Part shown: in pieces, positions 53,292 through 62,543 of the stretch
How positions within the stretch are numbered: the stretch's first letter is position 1
Layout: every line of letters begins with the position of its first letter
Assembly (NCBI GenBank): GCA_937889645.1
Contig: CALBZE010000095.1
Span: 1 to 63,441 of the forward strand
From: an uncultured bacterium
Lineage (GTDB): Bacteria; Gemmatimonadota; Gemmatimonadetes; Longimicrobiales; RSA9
DNA length: 63,441 bases
Direction of reading: 5' to 3'
The notes under the pieces: generated by a model
What the model was told of the DNA's origin: nothing
Databases searched by the model: none
What the model saw: only the letters and a program-made list of their open reading frames with translations
Made by a program: the position numbers and the translations under genes

Positions 53292-55484
53292 TCACAGCAG
53301 CGACAGCAGCCGCTCCGGATCCACGGGCTTGGTCAGGATCATCTCGACGCCGCGCCGCGTCAGCTCCTCCTGGTCGTCCGGCACCTCCCACCCCGTGATC
53401 ACGCCGATCCGTATGGCGGGGTCGAGCGATCGTATCCGGTCGATCAACTCCCACCCCTCCATGTCGGGGAGCCCCAGGTCGGTCAGGACGACGTCGTAGC
53501 CGCCGGCCTCGAAGTGCGCGAGCGCCGACTTCGCCGTCGTCGCGGTCGCGACGTGGTGCCCCGCCGACCGCAGCGACGCCGCGGTCGCCTCCAGGCCCAG
53601 GGGGTTGTCGTCCACGAGGATGATGCGGAAGCCGCTGCGGGACTGCGACTTGCCGCTCCCCCGGTCGGCCTGTGATTCGGGGGCCGCGTTCGCGCGCGGG
53701 ATCGCCATGGTCACGGTCGTCCCCACCCCCGGCCAGGTCTCGATCTCCAGCGTCCCGCCGTGCCGCCTCACGATCCCGAACACCTCCGCCAGCCCGAGCC
53801 CGGTCCCGTGCGCGCCCTTGGTCGTGAAGAAGGGCTCCATCGCGCGCTCCAGGATGGAGGGCGGCATCCCGGTCCCGGTGTCCTGCACGGCGATGTGCAC
53901 GTGGTCGCCGGAGCCGCGGGCGACGAAGCGCAAGGTGCCGCCGGCGGGCATGGCGTCAATCGCGTTCGAGATCAGGTTGAGCAACGCCTGTCTCAGCTCG
54001 CCCGCGCTTCCGTAGACGAAAAGGTCGGCGTCGAGGGACTGCTCGACCTGGATGTCGTGCCCGCGCTCCGTGAGCGTCGGCTGGACCAGCTCGACGGCGT
54101 CCTGCACCAGCGAGTCGACCGCGATCGACTGGAACGTCATCGCGCCGACCCGGTGCCGGGTGAAGCGCTGGATGCGCCGCACCGTTTCCGCACCGCCCTG
54201 CGCCGCCATGAGGATGCGCTCCGCGTACGTGCGGACCCTGGCCGGCTGATCGCTGTGCTCCTTGATCAGTTCGGCGAAGGCGACGATCGGGTTGAGCGCG
54301 TTGTTCAGGTCGTGCGCGACGCCCGCCGCGATCTCGCCCAGGCTGGCCAGCCACTGCGAGCGCTCGAGCTGCTCCTGGGTCGCCTGGAGCGCGGTGGACC
54401 GCTCGGCGGCCAGACGTTCGAGCTCGTCGGCCTCGACCGCGGCGCGGCGGAACAGCCGGCAAAGCTCGATCGCCACCCCGAGGTATCGCGCGGCCGACTC
54501 CAGCAGTCGGCGCTCCGGTTCGTCGAACGAGCGGATCCGTCGGGCAACGAGCAGAGAGCCCAGCGTCCGGTCGCGGGTTCGGAGCGGGAAACACGCCAGG
54601 CGGGGCTCGCCGACGCCCCACCGCCCGTCCCCGGGACCCGGCTCCTCGGTCGTCGGACGGCCGCGCTCGGCAGCGCGGAGGTGGAGCGTCCTTGCCCGGG
54701 TGCCGCCGAGCACCGCGCCATCGCCGTCCACGGGGTAGCGATACCGCACGCTCAGCTCGCCGCCGTCGCGGAGCGCGACCTCCGCGCCGTCCACGGCCAG
54801 ACCCTCCAGGAGCGCCTGCATCGCCGCACGCAGCACCGCGTCCTCGTCCAGCCCGGCCGAGGCGGCCGTGAGCACCGCGCCCATGACGCGGAGCCGAGTC
54901 TCGTCGGCCGCGCTCCGCTCGTCCTGCCGGACTCGCTGCAACGCGACGGCGGCGTGGTCGGCGAGGGCTATGACGAAGCGGACGTCGGCGGGGGTGGGGC
55001 GGGAGGAGGGGTTCAGCAGCACGATCGCGCCGAGCTGCGCGCCGCGGACGCCGCGGATCGGGACCGCCAGCCCGCTCTCCAACGGGCGGCCTTCCAGCAG
55101 CGCCTGGACCAGGGCGTCCCGCGCCGCCGGAGACGCGGGATGCACCGGGACCGGCCGCGCCTCCCGCAGCGCACGGTCGACCCACGCGCCCTCGCGGGCG
55201 AAACGGCGCCCGCGCACGCGCGCGCCGAGCGCCGGTGGCTGTACCGCCTCCACCTTGAGCTCGTCCGCCTCGGGCGTCAGCGCCAGTACGGCGGCGGCCT
55301 GCGCGCCCTGCAGCATCCGCAGCCGGTCCACGAGGAGGTCCAGGACTTCGGCCGCATGGCGCGACGTCGCCTGCGCGTGCGCCAGCTCGGCCAAACAGGA
55401 CAGCTCCCGCTCGCTACGGTCGACGTTGCTCAGCCCTACCGCCGGCTCCGGTGCCGAGGATGCGGGTTGGATCCGCTGCTCCAT
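53292..55484 (-). CDS. Soluble hybrid sensor histidine kinase (GAF-GAF-HisKA-HATPase-REC)
   Basis: A 730-residue signalling protein without TM segments. GAF-like domains occupy about residues 40-180 and 200-345. The phosphoacceptor block GEIAAGVAHDLNNALNP lies near 390, and HATPase motifs are QALLNLISNAIDAMPAG near 508 and GTGLGLAEVFGI near 560. A receiver domain fills the end (about 610-730), with phospho-Asp in YDVVLTDLGLPDMEG. It could phosphorylate its own REC domain or another target. No separate response regulator is next to it. GGAGGG precedes the ATG. Confidence 0.9.
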   Translation of the reverse strand: MEQRIQPASSAPEPAVGLSNVDRSERELSCLAELAHAQATSRHAAEVLDLLVDRLRMLQGAQAAAVLALTPEADELKVEAVQPPALGARVRGRRFAREGAWVDRALREARPVPVHPASPAARDALVQALLEGRPLESGLAVPIRGVRGAQLGAIVLLNPSSRPTPADVRFVIALADHAAVALQRVRQDERSAADETRLRVMGAVLTAASAGLDEDAVLRAAMQALLEGLAVDGAEVALRDGGELSVRYRYPVDGDGAVLGGTRARTLHLRAAERGRPTTEEPGPGDGRWGVGEPRLACFPLRTRDRTLGSLLVARRIRSFDEPERRLLESAARYLGVAIELCRLFRRAAVEADELERLAAERSTALQATQEQLERSQWLASLGEIAAGVAHDLNNALNPIVAFAELIKEHSDQPARVRTYAERILMAAQGGAETVRRIQRFTRHRVGAMTFQSIAVDSLVQDAVELVQPTLTERGHDIQVEQSLDADLFVYGSAGELRQALLNLISNAIDAMPAGGTLRFVARGSGDHVHIAVQDTGTGMPPSILERAMEPFFTTKGAHGTGLGLAEVFGIVRRHGGTLEIETWPGVGTTVTMAIPRANAAPESQADRGSGKSQSRSGFRIILVDDNPLGLEATAASLRSAGHHVATATTAKSALAHFEAGGYDVVLTDLGLPDMEGWELIDRIRSLDPAIRIGVITGWEVPDDQEELTRRGVEMILTKPVDPERLLSLL

Positions 55485-55780
55485 CAGCCCTCCGTCACAA
55501 CGTCGAGCGCCTGCCTCCGTGCCGCGTTCGCGGCACCGCGGCGCCTCGATCCGTACCCGGTTGTCCCGATTGACCCGAGCCGGTCCGGCTCGCCTCGATG
55601 GGTGGCGTGGGGAGATCTGGCTACGGCCGGATGACGTGGTGCGCCCCACGTCGATTGCGCTGCCCGCCGGCCGTGGCTTGCCAACCTCCCGCCCCGGCGC
55701 GGGCCTCGCTTTGCGCACGAAAATACGTTCCCGAACCGCCGCGCGCGAGGGGTCGCACGCCGCGGCCCGGATCTGCCGCC
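55485..55780. other. Intergenic region, nothing recognised
   Basis: About 300 bases between the histidine kinase start and the Nif3 stop. It should hold the kinase promoter; none was identified, and no hairpin or gene stands out. Confidence 0.5.
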
Positions 55781-56536
55781 TCAGAGACCCGTCGGCAGGT
55801 CGATGAACTCGCTCGGCACCCCGAACCGCTCCGACAGGTGCGCGGCCAGCGCCCGCACGCCCCAGGTCTCGGTCGCGTAATGGCCGCCGTAGTACACGTT
55901 GATCCCGCCCTCGATCGCATCGAAGTACGTGTGATGGGCTCCCTCGCCGGTCACCAGCGCGTCCAGCCCCGCCCCGATCGCCTCGCCGATCATGCTGCCG
56001 CCACCCCCCGTCAGCACCCCCACCCGCCTCAGCCGCTCCGGCCCGCCGGGGAGCAACCGGACCCTCCCGCCCAGCACCTCGTCCAGCCGCGCCGCCAGCG
56101 CCTCCCGGCTCAGCTCCAGCCGACCCCACACACCCACCGGCATCCCCCGGTACTCGCCGAACGTCCCCTCCACCTCGATCCCCAGCTCCCGCGCCAGCAC
56201 GACGTTGTTCCCCACCTCCGGATGCACGTCCAGCGGCAGGTGCGCGCTGTAGACCGCCAGCCCGCCCTCGATCAGGAGCCGCAGCCGCCGGTACCGCCGC
56301 CCCGTCACCGGCACGTTCCCATCCCAGAACAACCCGTGATGCACCAGCAGCAGGTCGCACCCTCGGCCCAGTGCCGCCCGGATCGACGCCTCGCTCGCGT
56401 CCACCGCCACCCCGATCCGCCGGACCTCGCCCGGACCCTCCACCTGCAGCCCGTTCAACGCGTTAGGGTAATCGGGCACCTCCGCGATCCGCAGGTACCC
56501 GTCCAGGTATTCCACGAGTTCGTCGAGTCGTATCAT
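55781..56536 (-). CDS. Nif3-like dinuclear metal centre protein
   Basis: A 251-residue protein of the Nif3/YbgI family, often annotated GTP cyclohydrolase I type 2 but without proven function. Metal-ligand motifs are present: LLVHHGLFWDG near 79-89, YSAHLPLDVHPEVGNN near 115-130 and GEGAHHTYFDA near 206-216. ATG 56536 matches the family start (MIRLDELVEYLDGYL); the ribosome site is weak. Immediately upstream lies the DnaA-box cluster. Confidence 0.9.
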   Translation of the reverse strand: MIRLDELVEYLDGYLRIAEVPDYPNALNGLQVEGPGEVRRIGVAVDASEASIRAALGRGCDLLLVHHGLFWDGNVPVTGRRYRRLRLLIEGGLAVYSAHLPLDVHPEVGNNVVLARELGIEVEGTFGEYRGMPVGVWGRLELSREALAARLDEVLGGRVRLLPGGPERLRRVGVLTGGGGSMIGEAIGAGLDALVTGEGAHHTYFDAIEGGINVYYGGHYATETWGVRALAAHLSERFGVPSEFIDLPTGL

Positions 56537-56565
56537 TCGGCCGTTCCACGCGCTACGCACCCTTC

Positions 56566-56674
56566 TGTGGAAAACCTCCCGCAAGTTGTCAACACCGGGG
56601 TGCACGTGTTTGTCGACAACCGCCCAACTTACGATGGGACCGCGAGATACGGATTATTCACATCGTGTGGAAAA
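56566..56674. other. Cluster of DnaA-box-like motifs, candidate replication origin
   Basis: Three sites match the consensus TTWTNCACA: TTATTCACA at 56654-56662, and TTTTCCACA on the minus strand at 56566-56574 and 56666-56674. Two weaker sites, TTGTCAACA (56586-56594) and TTGTCGACAA (56610-56619), lie between them. The stretch is less GC-rich than its surroundings. It is next to nif3 and bactofilin, with parAB and parS at 58-60 kb and yidC at 63 kb. That neighbourhood is usual for chromosomal origins. No dnaA gene is visible here. Confidence 0.55.
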
Positions 56675-56709
56675 ACACGGCGCGGAGCCGCGTGCACGCG
56701 GCTCCGCGC
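56671..56709 (-). terminator. Terminator of the bactofilin gene
   Basis: GCGCGGAGCCGCGTG and CACGCGGCTCCGCGC form an exact 30-bp palindrome at 56680-56709. On the minus strand it is followed by CGTGTTTTTCC. The T stretch overlaps the last DnaA-like box. Confidence 0.88.
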
Positions 56710-56738
56710 TCGGGGCATCGGACCATGACCCCCGCCGC

Positions 56739-57200
56739 TCACCTCGCGGCGACGGTCTTCTCCGATGCGTCGGCGGACTGGCCGCGCCTGCCGTTGGCGT
56801 CGCCGCGCTGTACGTCGCCCGTCTGGATGTTCCCGTTGACGCGCCCGCCCTCGTCCAGCTTGATCCGCCGCGCGCGCACCTCGCCCTCGATCACGCATGT
56901 CGCCTGGAGCTCGAGCCGGCTCTCGGCGATGATCGTTCCGACCACCCGGCCGCCGATCACGGCATCCTGGGTCGTGATGTCGCCGAGGACGACGCCGTCC
57001 TTCCCGACGACGACGGCCTTCCCTGCGCTGACGGTCCCTTCGATCGAACCCTCGACGCGGAGCGTCCCCTCGGTGAAGCAGTCACCGAGCACGCGCATCC
57101 CGGGTCCGATGATGGAGATGACACCGTCTCGCGCCTGATGCGTCCCCTGTTGGTCTTTCATGGTCGTGCCGTTGGTGGATGATGGTTTCTTGCCGAACAT
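56739..57200 (-). CDS. Bactofilin cytoskeletal protein
   Basis: A 153-residue polymer-forming protein of the bactofilin (DUF583) family. A short variable N-terminus is followed by repeated beta-helix rungs (ISIIGPGMRVLGDCFTEG, LRVEGSIEG, VVVGKDGVVLGDI, AVIGGRVVGTI, LELQATCVIEGEVRARRI) and a disordered tail. Bactofilins help shape, stalk or DNA-partition organisation. The gene follows the M23 peptidase (6-base gap), a frequent partnership in shape control, and is near parAB as in several species. Confidence 0.93.
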   Translation of the reverse strand: MFGKKPSSTNGTTMKDQQGTHQARDGVISIIGPGMRVLGDCFTEGTLRVEGSIEGTVSAGKAVVVGKDGVVLGDITTQDAVIGGRVVGTIIAESRLELQATCVIEGEVRARRIKLDEGGRVNGNIQTGDVQRGDANGRRGQSADASEKTVAAR

Positions 57201-57206
57201 GGCACC

Positions 57207-57968
57207 TCAACGTTGACGTACCAGGGAGAGAGGATCGACGGCCTGGCCTTCCCTGCGGACTTCGAAGTGGAGGTGCGGTGCGGTGGAACGCCCGGTCGAG
57301 CCGCTGAGGGCGATGACTTCGTGTCGCTCGACGGAGTCGCCTGCCGCGACGAAGATCTGGGAAGCGTGACCGTACATGGATTCGTAGCCGTCACCGTGGT
57401 CGATGAGGACGAACTTGCCGTAGACCTCGTCGGTGCCGGCGTCGCGGACGATGCCGCCGGCGGCGGCGCGGATGTATGAGTCCTGTGGCACCGCGATGTC
57501 GACGCCGGGGTGGGACTCGCCGGCGCCTTCGGTGAGCTCCTGCGTGATGTATCCGGGCTCCGTGAGCGGCCAGGCGTCCGGGGTCCCTTCGCCGCGGGGC
57601 GCGGACACCGTCCCGCGCGACTCGGTCCGGAGCGGCGGCAGGAGCGGCTCGCGGCCCGGCGGCGCGGCATCGGCGCCGAGGAGCTGCCGCACGCGCTCGT
57701 ACTGCGCCTCGACCTCGGCCAGGGTGCGCGCGAGTTCCGCGACCTTGGCGCGCTCCTCCTGGAGCATCTTGACCTCCTGCACCAGCCCGGGTACGCGCGC
57801 GGCCTGCGATGCGATGTACCACCAGAACCCCACCATCACCGCGAACCCACCCACGAGGAGGAACGCGGCCACCAGGAGCACCTTGAGCCACCGGTAGGAG
57901 ATCTCGTAAGTGCGCGTCTCGAGGTTCCCGTGAGGAACCACGATGAACGTCAGTCGCCGATCATCCAT
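57207..57968 (-). CDS. M23-family peptidoglycan endopeptidase, membrane-anchored
   Basis: A 253-residue protein: cytoplasmic start, one TM segment (VLLVAAFLLVGGFAVMVGFWWYI, about 29-51), a coiled-coil stalk (about 58-100) and a C-terminal LytM/M23 domain. Zinc ligands lie in HPGVDIAV near 162, and HLHFEV near 235. Members cut cross-links in peptidoglycan. ATG 57968 is preceded by AAGGCG; a longer TTG start overlapping the parB end is possible. Followed by bactofilin, which may localise it. Confidence 0.9.
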   Translation of the reverse strand: MDDRRLTFIVVPHGNLETRTYEISYRWLKVLLVAAFLLVGGFAVMVGFWWYIASQAARVPGLVQEVKMLQEERAKVAELARTLAEVEAQYERVRQLLGADAAPPGREPLLPPLRTESRGTVSAPRGEGTPDAWPLTEPGYITQELTEGAGESHPGVDIAVPQDSYIRAAAGGIVRDAGTDEVYGKFVLIDHGDGYESMYGHASQIFVAAGDSVERHEVIALSGSTGRSTAPHLHFEVRREGQAVDPLSLVRQR

Positions 57969-57997
57969 CGCCTTGTCGTGTCTCCGGGAGTCGTCGG

Positions 57998-58900
57998 TCA
58001 AGACACCGCCTCTTCCACGGAGCTGCCGACCAGCAGCTCGTAGATCCGCTCGAAGTCCTCGGTCCCGTAGAACGGGATCTCGATCTGCCCTTTCATGCCG
58101 CGCTTCCGGCGGATCCGGACGGCGGTCCCGAGGACGCGTTGCAATTCTTCTTCCAGTCGCCGCTCGGCGGCCTCGCGGGTGCGTTCCTGACGCGGCCGCG
58201 TCGGCTGCTTCTTCGGCCGCCCGCGCTGGACCTCCGCCTCGACCTGGCGCACGCTCCACCCTTCTTCGGCGGCGCGCCGGGCGAGCTCGATCATCTGGTG
58301 GTCGTTCCCGATGCCGAGGAGCGCGCGCGCGTGCCCGGCCGAGAGCTTGCCGTCCGCCACGAGCTGGCGCACGGCCGCGGGGAGGTTCAGCAGGCGCAGC
58401 GCGTTCGCGATCGTCGAGCGGTCCCGGCCGACGGCCTGCGCGATCTCCTGCTGGGACAGCCCGAACTCCTCCGCGAGCTGCTGGTACCCTTGCGCCTCTT
58501 CCAGCGGCGAGAGTTCGGCGCGCTGGAGGTTCTCGACCAGCGCGAGCACGAGCATCGCCCGGTCGTCGATCTCGCGGACGACCGCCGGAACCTCGGTCCA
58601 GCCGAGGCGCATGACCGCGCGCCAGCGGCGCTCGCCCGCGATCAGCTCCCACGACGCCAAGCCGCCCGGCGGCGCCGGGCGCACCGAGATCGGCTGGAGC
58701 AGCCCGTTCTCGCGGATCGAATTACAGAGGTCCTCGAGCTCCTCCTCGGAGAACTCCCGCCGCGGCTGGAACGGGTTGGGCGCGATCGACGCGACCGCGA
58801 TCTTCCGCGTCTCCGCGGTGTTCTCGTCCGCGCCTTCCGACCCGAGGTACTCGCCGAGGAGGGCGCCAAGCCCCTTCCCCAGTCGGTCGCGCTTGCTCAT
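57998..58900 (-). CDS. parB: Chromosome partition protein ParB
   Basis: A 300-residue CTP-dependent DNA clamp that loads at parS and spreads. It starts MSKRDRLGKGLGALLGE. The CTP-binding motifs are NPFQPRREF and GERRWRA, with LALVENLQRAELSPLEEA following. The helix-turn-helix is near 135-170 (SQQEIAQAVGRDRSTIANALRL). A C-terminal dimerisation domain completes it. A GTG at 58909 (AGGAG three bases before it) is an alternative start; the ATG gives the usual ParB beginning. It overlaps no gene and begins 19 bases after parA ends. Confidence 0.93.
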   Translation of the reverse strand: MSKRDRLGKGLGALLGEYLGSEGADENTAETRKIAVASIAPNPFQPRREFSEEELEDLCNSIRENGLLQPISVRPAPPGGLASWELIAGERRWRAVMRLGWTEVPAVVREIDDRAMLVLALVENLQRAELSPLEEAQGYQQLAEEFGLSQQEIAQAVGRDRSTIANALRLLNLPAAVRQLVADGKLSAGHARALLGIGNDHQMIELARRAAEEGWSVRQVEAEVQRGRPKKQPTRPRQERTREAAERRLEEELQRVLGTAVRIRRKRGMKGQIEIPFYGTEDFERIYELLVGSSVEEAVS

Positions 58901-58919
58901 CTCCGGCACATTCTCCTGG

Positions 58920-59765
58920 TTACGACTCCGCAGGCCCCGCCGGCGTCACAATCGCCGCGTCCGCCGGCTGCGGCACGCCGCCCGCGTCCGGCTGCGGCTT
59001 CCCGCTCCGGCCGATCACCTCGCGCGCGAGCGAGAGATAGCTTTGCGCACCTGCCGAGATCGCGTCGTAGACGACGATCGGCTTCCCGAAGCTCGGCGCC
59101 TCCGCGAGCCGCACGTTGCGCGGGATCGTCGTACGGAACACCCGGTTCCCGAAGTACTCCTTCGCCTCGTCCGCGACCTGCCGCGACAGGTTCAGCCGCT
59201 GGTCGTACATCGTGAGGAGCACGCCCTCGATCTGCAGCCGCGGATTCAGGTTCCGCTGGACCAGCCGCACCGTGTTCAGCAGCTGCGAGAGCCCCTCCAG
59301 CGCGTAGAACTCGCACTGGATCGGGATCAGCACCGTGTCCGCCGCGGCCAGCGTGTTCAGCGTCAGCAGGCCGAGCGACGGCGGGCAGTCGACGAGAACG
59401 AAATCGTACTCCTCGCGGATCCCCTCCAGCGCGCCGCGCAGGACCAGCTCGCGCTGCGGCCGGCCGACGAGCTCCACCTCGGCGCCGACCAGGTCTCGGC
59501 TCGAGGGAGCCACGTCCAGGTACGGGAAGTGTACCTCCCGGACGAGGACGTCGGAAATCTTCGCCCCGTCGATCAGCACGTCGTAGATCGAGGTGTCGAT
59601 CTCCGCCCGCTTGAGCCCGAGCCCGCTCGTCGCGTTCCCCTGGGGATCGATGTCGATGATGAGGACCTTGCGCTCCGCCACGGCGAGGCTGGCGCCGAGG
59701 TTGATCGCGGTCGTGGTCTTCCCGACACCGCCTTTCTGGTTGGCAATCGCAATGACGCGCGACAT
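58920..59765 (-). CDS. parA: Chromosome partition ATPase ParA
   Basis: A 281-residue P-loop ATPase that moves ParB-parS complexes. The deviant Walker A is KGGVGKTTTAINL near residues 11-23. Switch motifs IIDIDPQGNATSG near 35-47 and LVDCPPSLGLLTL near 124 are typical. The C-terminus has a Pro/Ala tail. The ATG is preceded by GGAGG at a slightly long spacing. Adjacent to parB and the parS site at 59982. Confidence 0.94.
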   Translation of the reverse strand: MSRVIAIANQKGGVGKTTTAINLGASLAVAERKVLIIDIDPQGNATSGLGLKRAEIDTSIYDVLIDGAKISDVLVREVHFPYLDVAPSSRDLVGAEVELVGRPQRELVLRGALEGIREEYDFVLVDCPPSLGLLTLNTLAAADTVLIPIQCEFYALEGLSQLLNTVRLVQRNLNPRLQIEGVLLTMYDQRLNLSRQVADEAKEYFGNRVFRTTIPRNVRLAEAPSFGKPIVVYDAISAGAQSYLSLAREVIGRSGKPQPDAGGVPQPADAAIVTPAGPAES

Positions 59766-59981
59766 GCGTAACGGTGCCTCCAGTTGCCTTCACCAGGAAT
59801 CCATCCGGGGGGAGCACGCAATATATCCAGAGGAGCGGTCCGGGGAAAGCGCGCGCTCGCGAGCCGGCGCCCGGGGCGCATACACGGGCGGCGGGGATGC
59901 GGTTCCCGCGCTTGATCTCGGCGCGGCGCCCGCGCCAATTTTCCGCGGTTTTCCGCCGGGCGCGGCCGTCGCCCGGACCGA

Positions 59982-59997
59982 TGTTTCACGTGAAACA
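59982..59997. promoter_or_regulatory. parS centromere-like site
   Basis: TGTTTCACGTGAAACA is a perfect 16-bp palindrome and matches the ParB-binding consensus. It lies about 215 bases upstream of parA and 9 bases before the start codon of the divergent ABC_ATPase gene. Confidence 0.95.
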
Positions 59998-60006
59998 CAT
60001 CGCTCG

Positions 60007-61767
60007 ATGGACCGAAACACCCACGACCGGAGCCGGGGCGTGCGACCCGGCCGCGTCGCCGACCTCGACGAGCTCCGCGCCCTCCTCCTCCGCATCGACG
60101 GACGCGGCTACCCCGCGTACAAGGAGATCCGCGGCCGGTACCGCACACCCCGCTTCACGCTCCACATCGACCACGTGCAGGGCGACCCGTTCGCCGACCC
60201 GAGCCGCCTGCGCGTCACCGTCGAGCCGGAGGCCTCGGTGCTCCCGCCGTGGTCCTACTCGACGCCGACTCGCCGCGTCGCGATGGCGGACTTCCTCAAC
60301 CGCACCCTGCACCGCGCCCTCGCCGCCCGCAGCGGCGACCTCGGCTCGGGGAAGAGCGGCGAGCTCTCGATCCTCCGCCCCGGGCAGCAGGTGCTCCAGC
60401 GCGGCAGCATCACCGTGGACGAGCGCGGCGGGATCGTCGCCCGGTTCCGCGCCGGGCTCCCCGCCCGCGGCCGAACCGTGCTCGGCCGGACCGCCGCGCG
60501 ACTGCTCACGGAAGATCTCATCGCGGCCCTCCACGAGGGGCTCCTCTTCGACGGGTTCGACGAAGCGGCCGTCCGCACGCATCTCGAGGCCGTCGAGGAC
60601 GCCCGTGCGCTCCGCGACCAGCTCGAACACCACGGGCTCATCGCATTCGTGGCTGACGGCGCGATCCTCCCACGCCGCTCCGGCGTGGACGACCGGCCGC
60701 TCGGCCCCGACCGCGCGCGACCCTTCCTCTCGCCGCCGGAGCTGCGCGTCACGCTCGAGGCGCCGAACGCGGGCCGGGTGACGGGGATGGGGATCCCGGC
60801 CGGCGTGACGCTGATCGTCGGCGGAGGGTATCACGGGAAGTCGACGCTGCTCCGCGCGATCGAACTCGGCGTCTACGAGCACATCCCGGGCGACGGCCGC
60901 GAGCGCGTCGTGACCATCCCGGGCGCCGTGAAGGTCCAGGCCGAGAGCGGGCGGGCCATCGCGGGGACGGACATCTCGAACTTCATCCGCCGGCTGCCGG
61001 GGGGCGAGGACACCACGCACTTCGCGACGCGGAACGCGAGCGGCTCGACGTCGCAGGCCGCGGCGATCGTCGAGGCGCTCGAGGCCGGCGCGACTTGCCT
61101 CCTCCTCGACGAAGACACTTCGGCCACCAACTTCCTGATCCGCGACGGCCGCATGCAGGCGCTCATCCCCGACGCCCACGAGCCGATCACGCCCCTCATC
61201 GACCGCGTCCGGCCCCTCGCCGAACTCGGCGTCTCGACGCTCATGGTCGTGGGCGGCTCGGGCGACTACTTCGACGTGGCCGACACCGTCATCGCCATGG
61301 TCGAGTACGAGCCCCGCCACGTCACGGCCGAGGCGAAGAAGATCGCCGCCTCCCACCCGACCGGCCGGCGCGCCGAGGGCGGCGCCTGGGCGCCGATCGC
61401 GCCCCGCGTCCCGCTCCCGGATTCCGTCGATCCGAGCCGCGGCCGGCGCGACGTCGCGGTCAAGACGTTCTCGAGGGACCGCCTCCTCTTCGGCACCGAG
61501 GAGGTCGACCTGTCCGCGGTCACGCAGCTCGTCGAGAAGGCGCAGGTGCGTGCGATCGCGGCGGCGATCGCGCGCGCCCGCGGCCGCGCATTCGACGGTC
61601 GCCGCCCGATCGGGGAGGTCCTCCGGGCGATCATGGAGAGCGTGGAGCGCGACGGCGTCGTCTCGCTCGACCCCGAGGGCGCCGGCGAGCTGGCGATGTT
61701 TCGCATCCACGAGTTGGCCGCCGTGCTCAATCGCATCCGCACGCTGTCGACGCGGCCGCTCCGGTAG
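60007..61767 (+). CDS. ABC_ATPase-family (PF09818-like) P-loop protein
   Basis: A 586-residue predicted ATPase. The N-terminal half carries conserved blocks such as YPAYKEIRGRY, LRVTVEPEASVLPP and TRRVAMADFLNRTLHR. The Walker A is GGGYHGKSTLL near 276-286, and the Walker B is CLLLDEDTSATNFLIRD near 366-382, followed by LMVVGGSGDYFDVADTVI. This is the family sometimes annotated as an isopentenyl-transferase-like or DUF2791-type ABC ATPase; its function is unknown. The parS site lies just upstream of its ATG, so ParB may influence its transcription. Confidence 0.85.
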   Translation: MDRNTHDRSRGVRPGRVADLDELRALLLRIDGRGYPAYKEIRGRYRTPRFTLHIDHVQGDPFADPSRLRVTVEPEASVLPPWSYSTPTRRVAMADFLNRTLHRALAARSGDLGSGKSGELSILRPGQQVLQRGSITVDERGGIVARFRAGLPARGRTVLGRTAARLLTEDLIAALHEGLLFDGFDEAAVRTHLEAVEDARALRDQLEHHGLIAFVADGAILPRRSGVDDRPLGPDRARPFLSPPELRVTLEAPNAGRVTGMGIPAGVTLIVGGGYHGKSTLLRAIELGVYEHIPGDGRERVVTIPGAVKVQAESGRAIAGTDISNFIRRLPGGEDTTHFATRNASGSTSQAAAIVEALEAGATCLLLDEDTSATNFLIRDGRMQALIPDAHEPITPLIDRVRPLAELGVSTLMVVGGSGDYFDVADTVIAMVEYEPRHVTAEAKKIAASHPTGRRAEGGAWAPIAPRVPLPDSVDPSRGRRDVAVKTFSRDRLLFGTEEVDLSAVTQLVEKAQVRAIAAAIARARGRAFDGRRPIGEVLRAIMESVERDGVVSLDPEGAGELAMFRIHELAAVLNRIRTLSTRPLR

Positions 61768-62081
61768 CCTGCCCGGCCGGTCTGCGCACCGGCCCCTCGT
61801 GCCGGCGCGGGACGAGAGTGGCGGGCGCCGGCCGGGTAGTGACGCGTGCCAGCCCTGGTCACGCGTTGGCGCGCCACGGCCCCAAGCCAGGCGATGCCCC
61901 CGACCAAGCGGTGTCGGGGCGCCGGACAGGCCCGGGCCGGGGCACGCGCCAGGCCGCCCCGCGCCATGCCCCGGTCCGACCCTAACACGTTCCCCCGCAA
62001 CGTTTTACATCCATACCTGGCATGCCCGTTGCACCCTGATGCCGTGAGGGGACACCACACGTCGGGCCTGGAGGGGGCAGC
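61768..62081. other. Intergenic region, nothing recognised
   Basis: About 310 bases. It holds the promoter region of the holin-like gene. A small near-palindrome (AACGTTCCCCCGCAACGTT-like, near 61984-62005) is the only local symmetry noticed. Confidence 0.45.
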
Positions 62082-62543
62082 ATGCAACGGGAAATCACGC
62101 CGCGCCGCGAGTCGGAGTTCCGACCGGACCACCGGGAGCGAGAAGGGTTCACCGACCTCCTTCGCGAGCTCGCCACGGAGAGCGCGTCCCTCGTCCGTCA
62201 GGAGGTCGGCCTCGCCCGGCTCGAGATGAAAGAGACCGCCGCCGCGTTCGCGAAGGAGGTCGTGCGCATCGGGATCGCCGTCGGCCTGGCGATGGCGGGC
62301 GGGCTGGCGCTCACCGCGTTCCTCGTACTGGTCGTCGGCAACCTGCTGAACGGGGCCTATTGGGCCGGCGCGCTGATCGTGGGCGTCCTGCTCCTGCTGA
62401 TCGGCGGGCTGATGGCGCGCGGCGCGGTCGCCGACATGAAGAAGATCGACGTCAAACCGGAGGAGACGATCGATTCTCTGAACGAGGACCGACGCTGGCT
62501 GCAGCGAGAGGCGCGGGACTTCCGTCGCGAGGCGATGTCGTGA
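62082..62543 (+). CDS. Holin-X-like membrane protein
   Basis: A 153-residue protein similar to PF07332 (actinobacterial holin-X) proteins. A charged N-terminus (about 1-65, LATESASLVRQEVGLARLEMKE) is followed by two TM segments (about 68-90 and 96-115) and a charged tail. The family is common near cell-envelope genes; a real holin role is not shown, and no endolysin or phage gene is adjacent. GGAGGGGGCAGC precedes the ATG. Confidence 0.8.
   Translation: MQREITPRRESEFRPDHREREGFTDLLRELATESASLVRQEVGLARLEMKETAAAFAKEVVRIGIAVGLAMAGGLALTAFLVLVVGNLLNGAYWAGALIVGVLLLLIGGLMARGAVADMKKIDVKPEETIDSLNEDRRWLQREARDFRREAMS

Noticed and set aside
62082..62543. Prophage lysis gene
   Set aside because: Holin-X-like proteins are widespread and no endolysin, integrase or structural phage gene is nearby.
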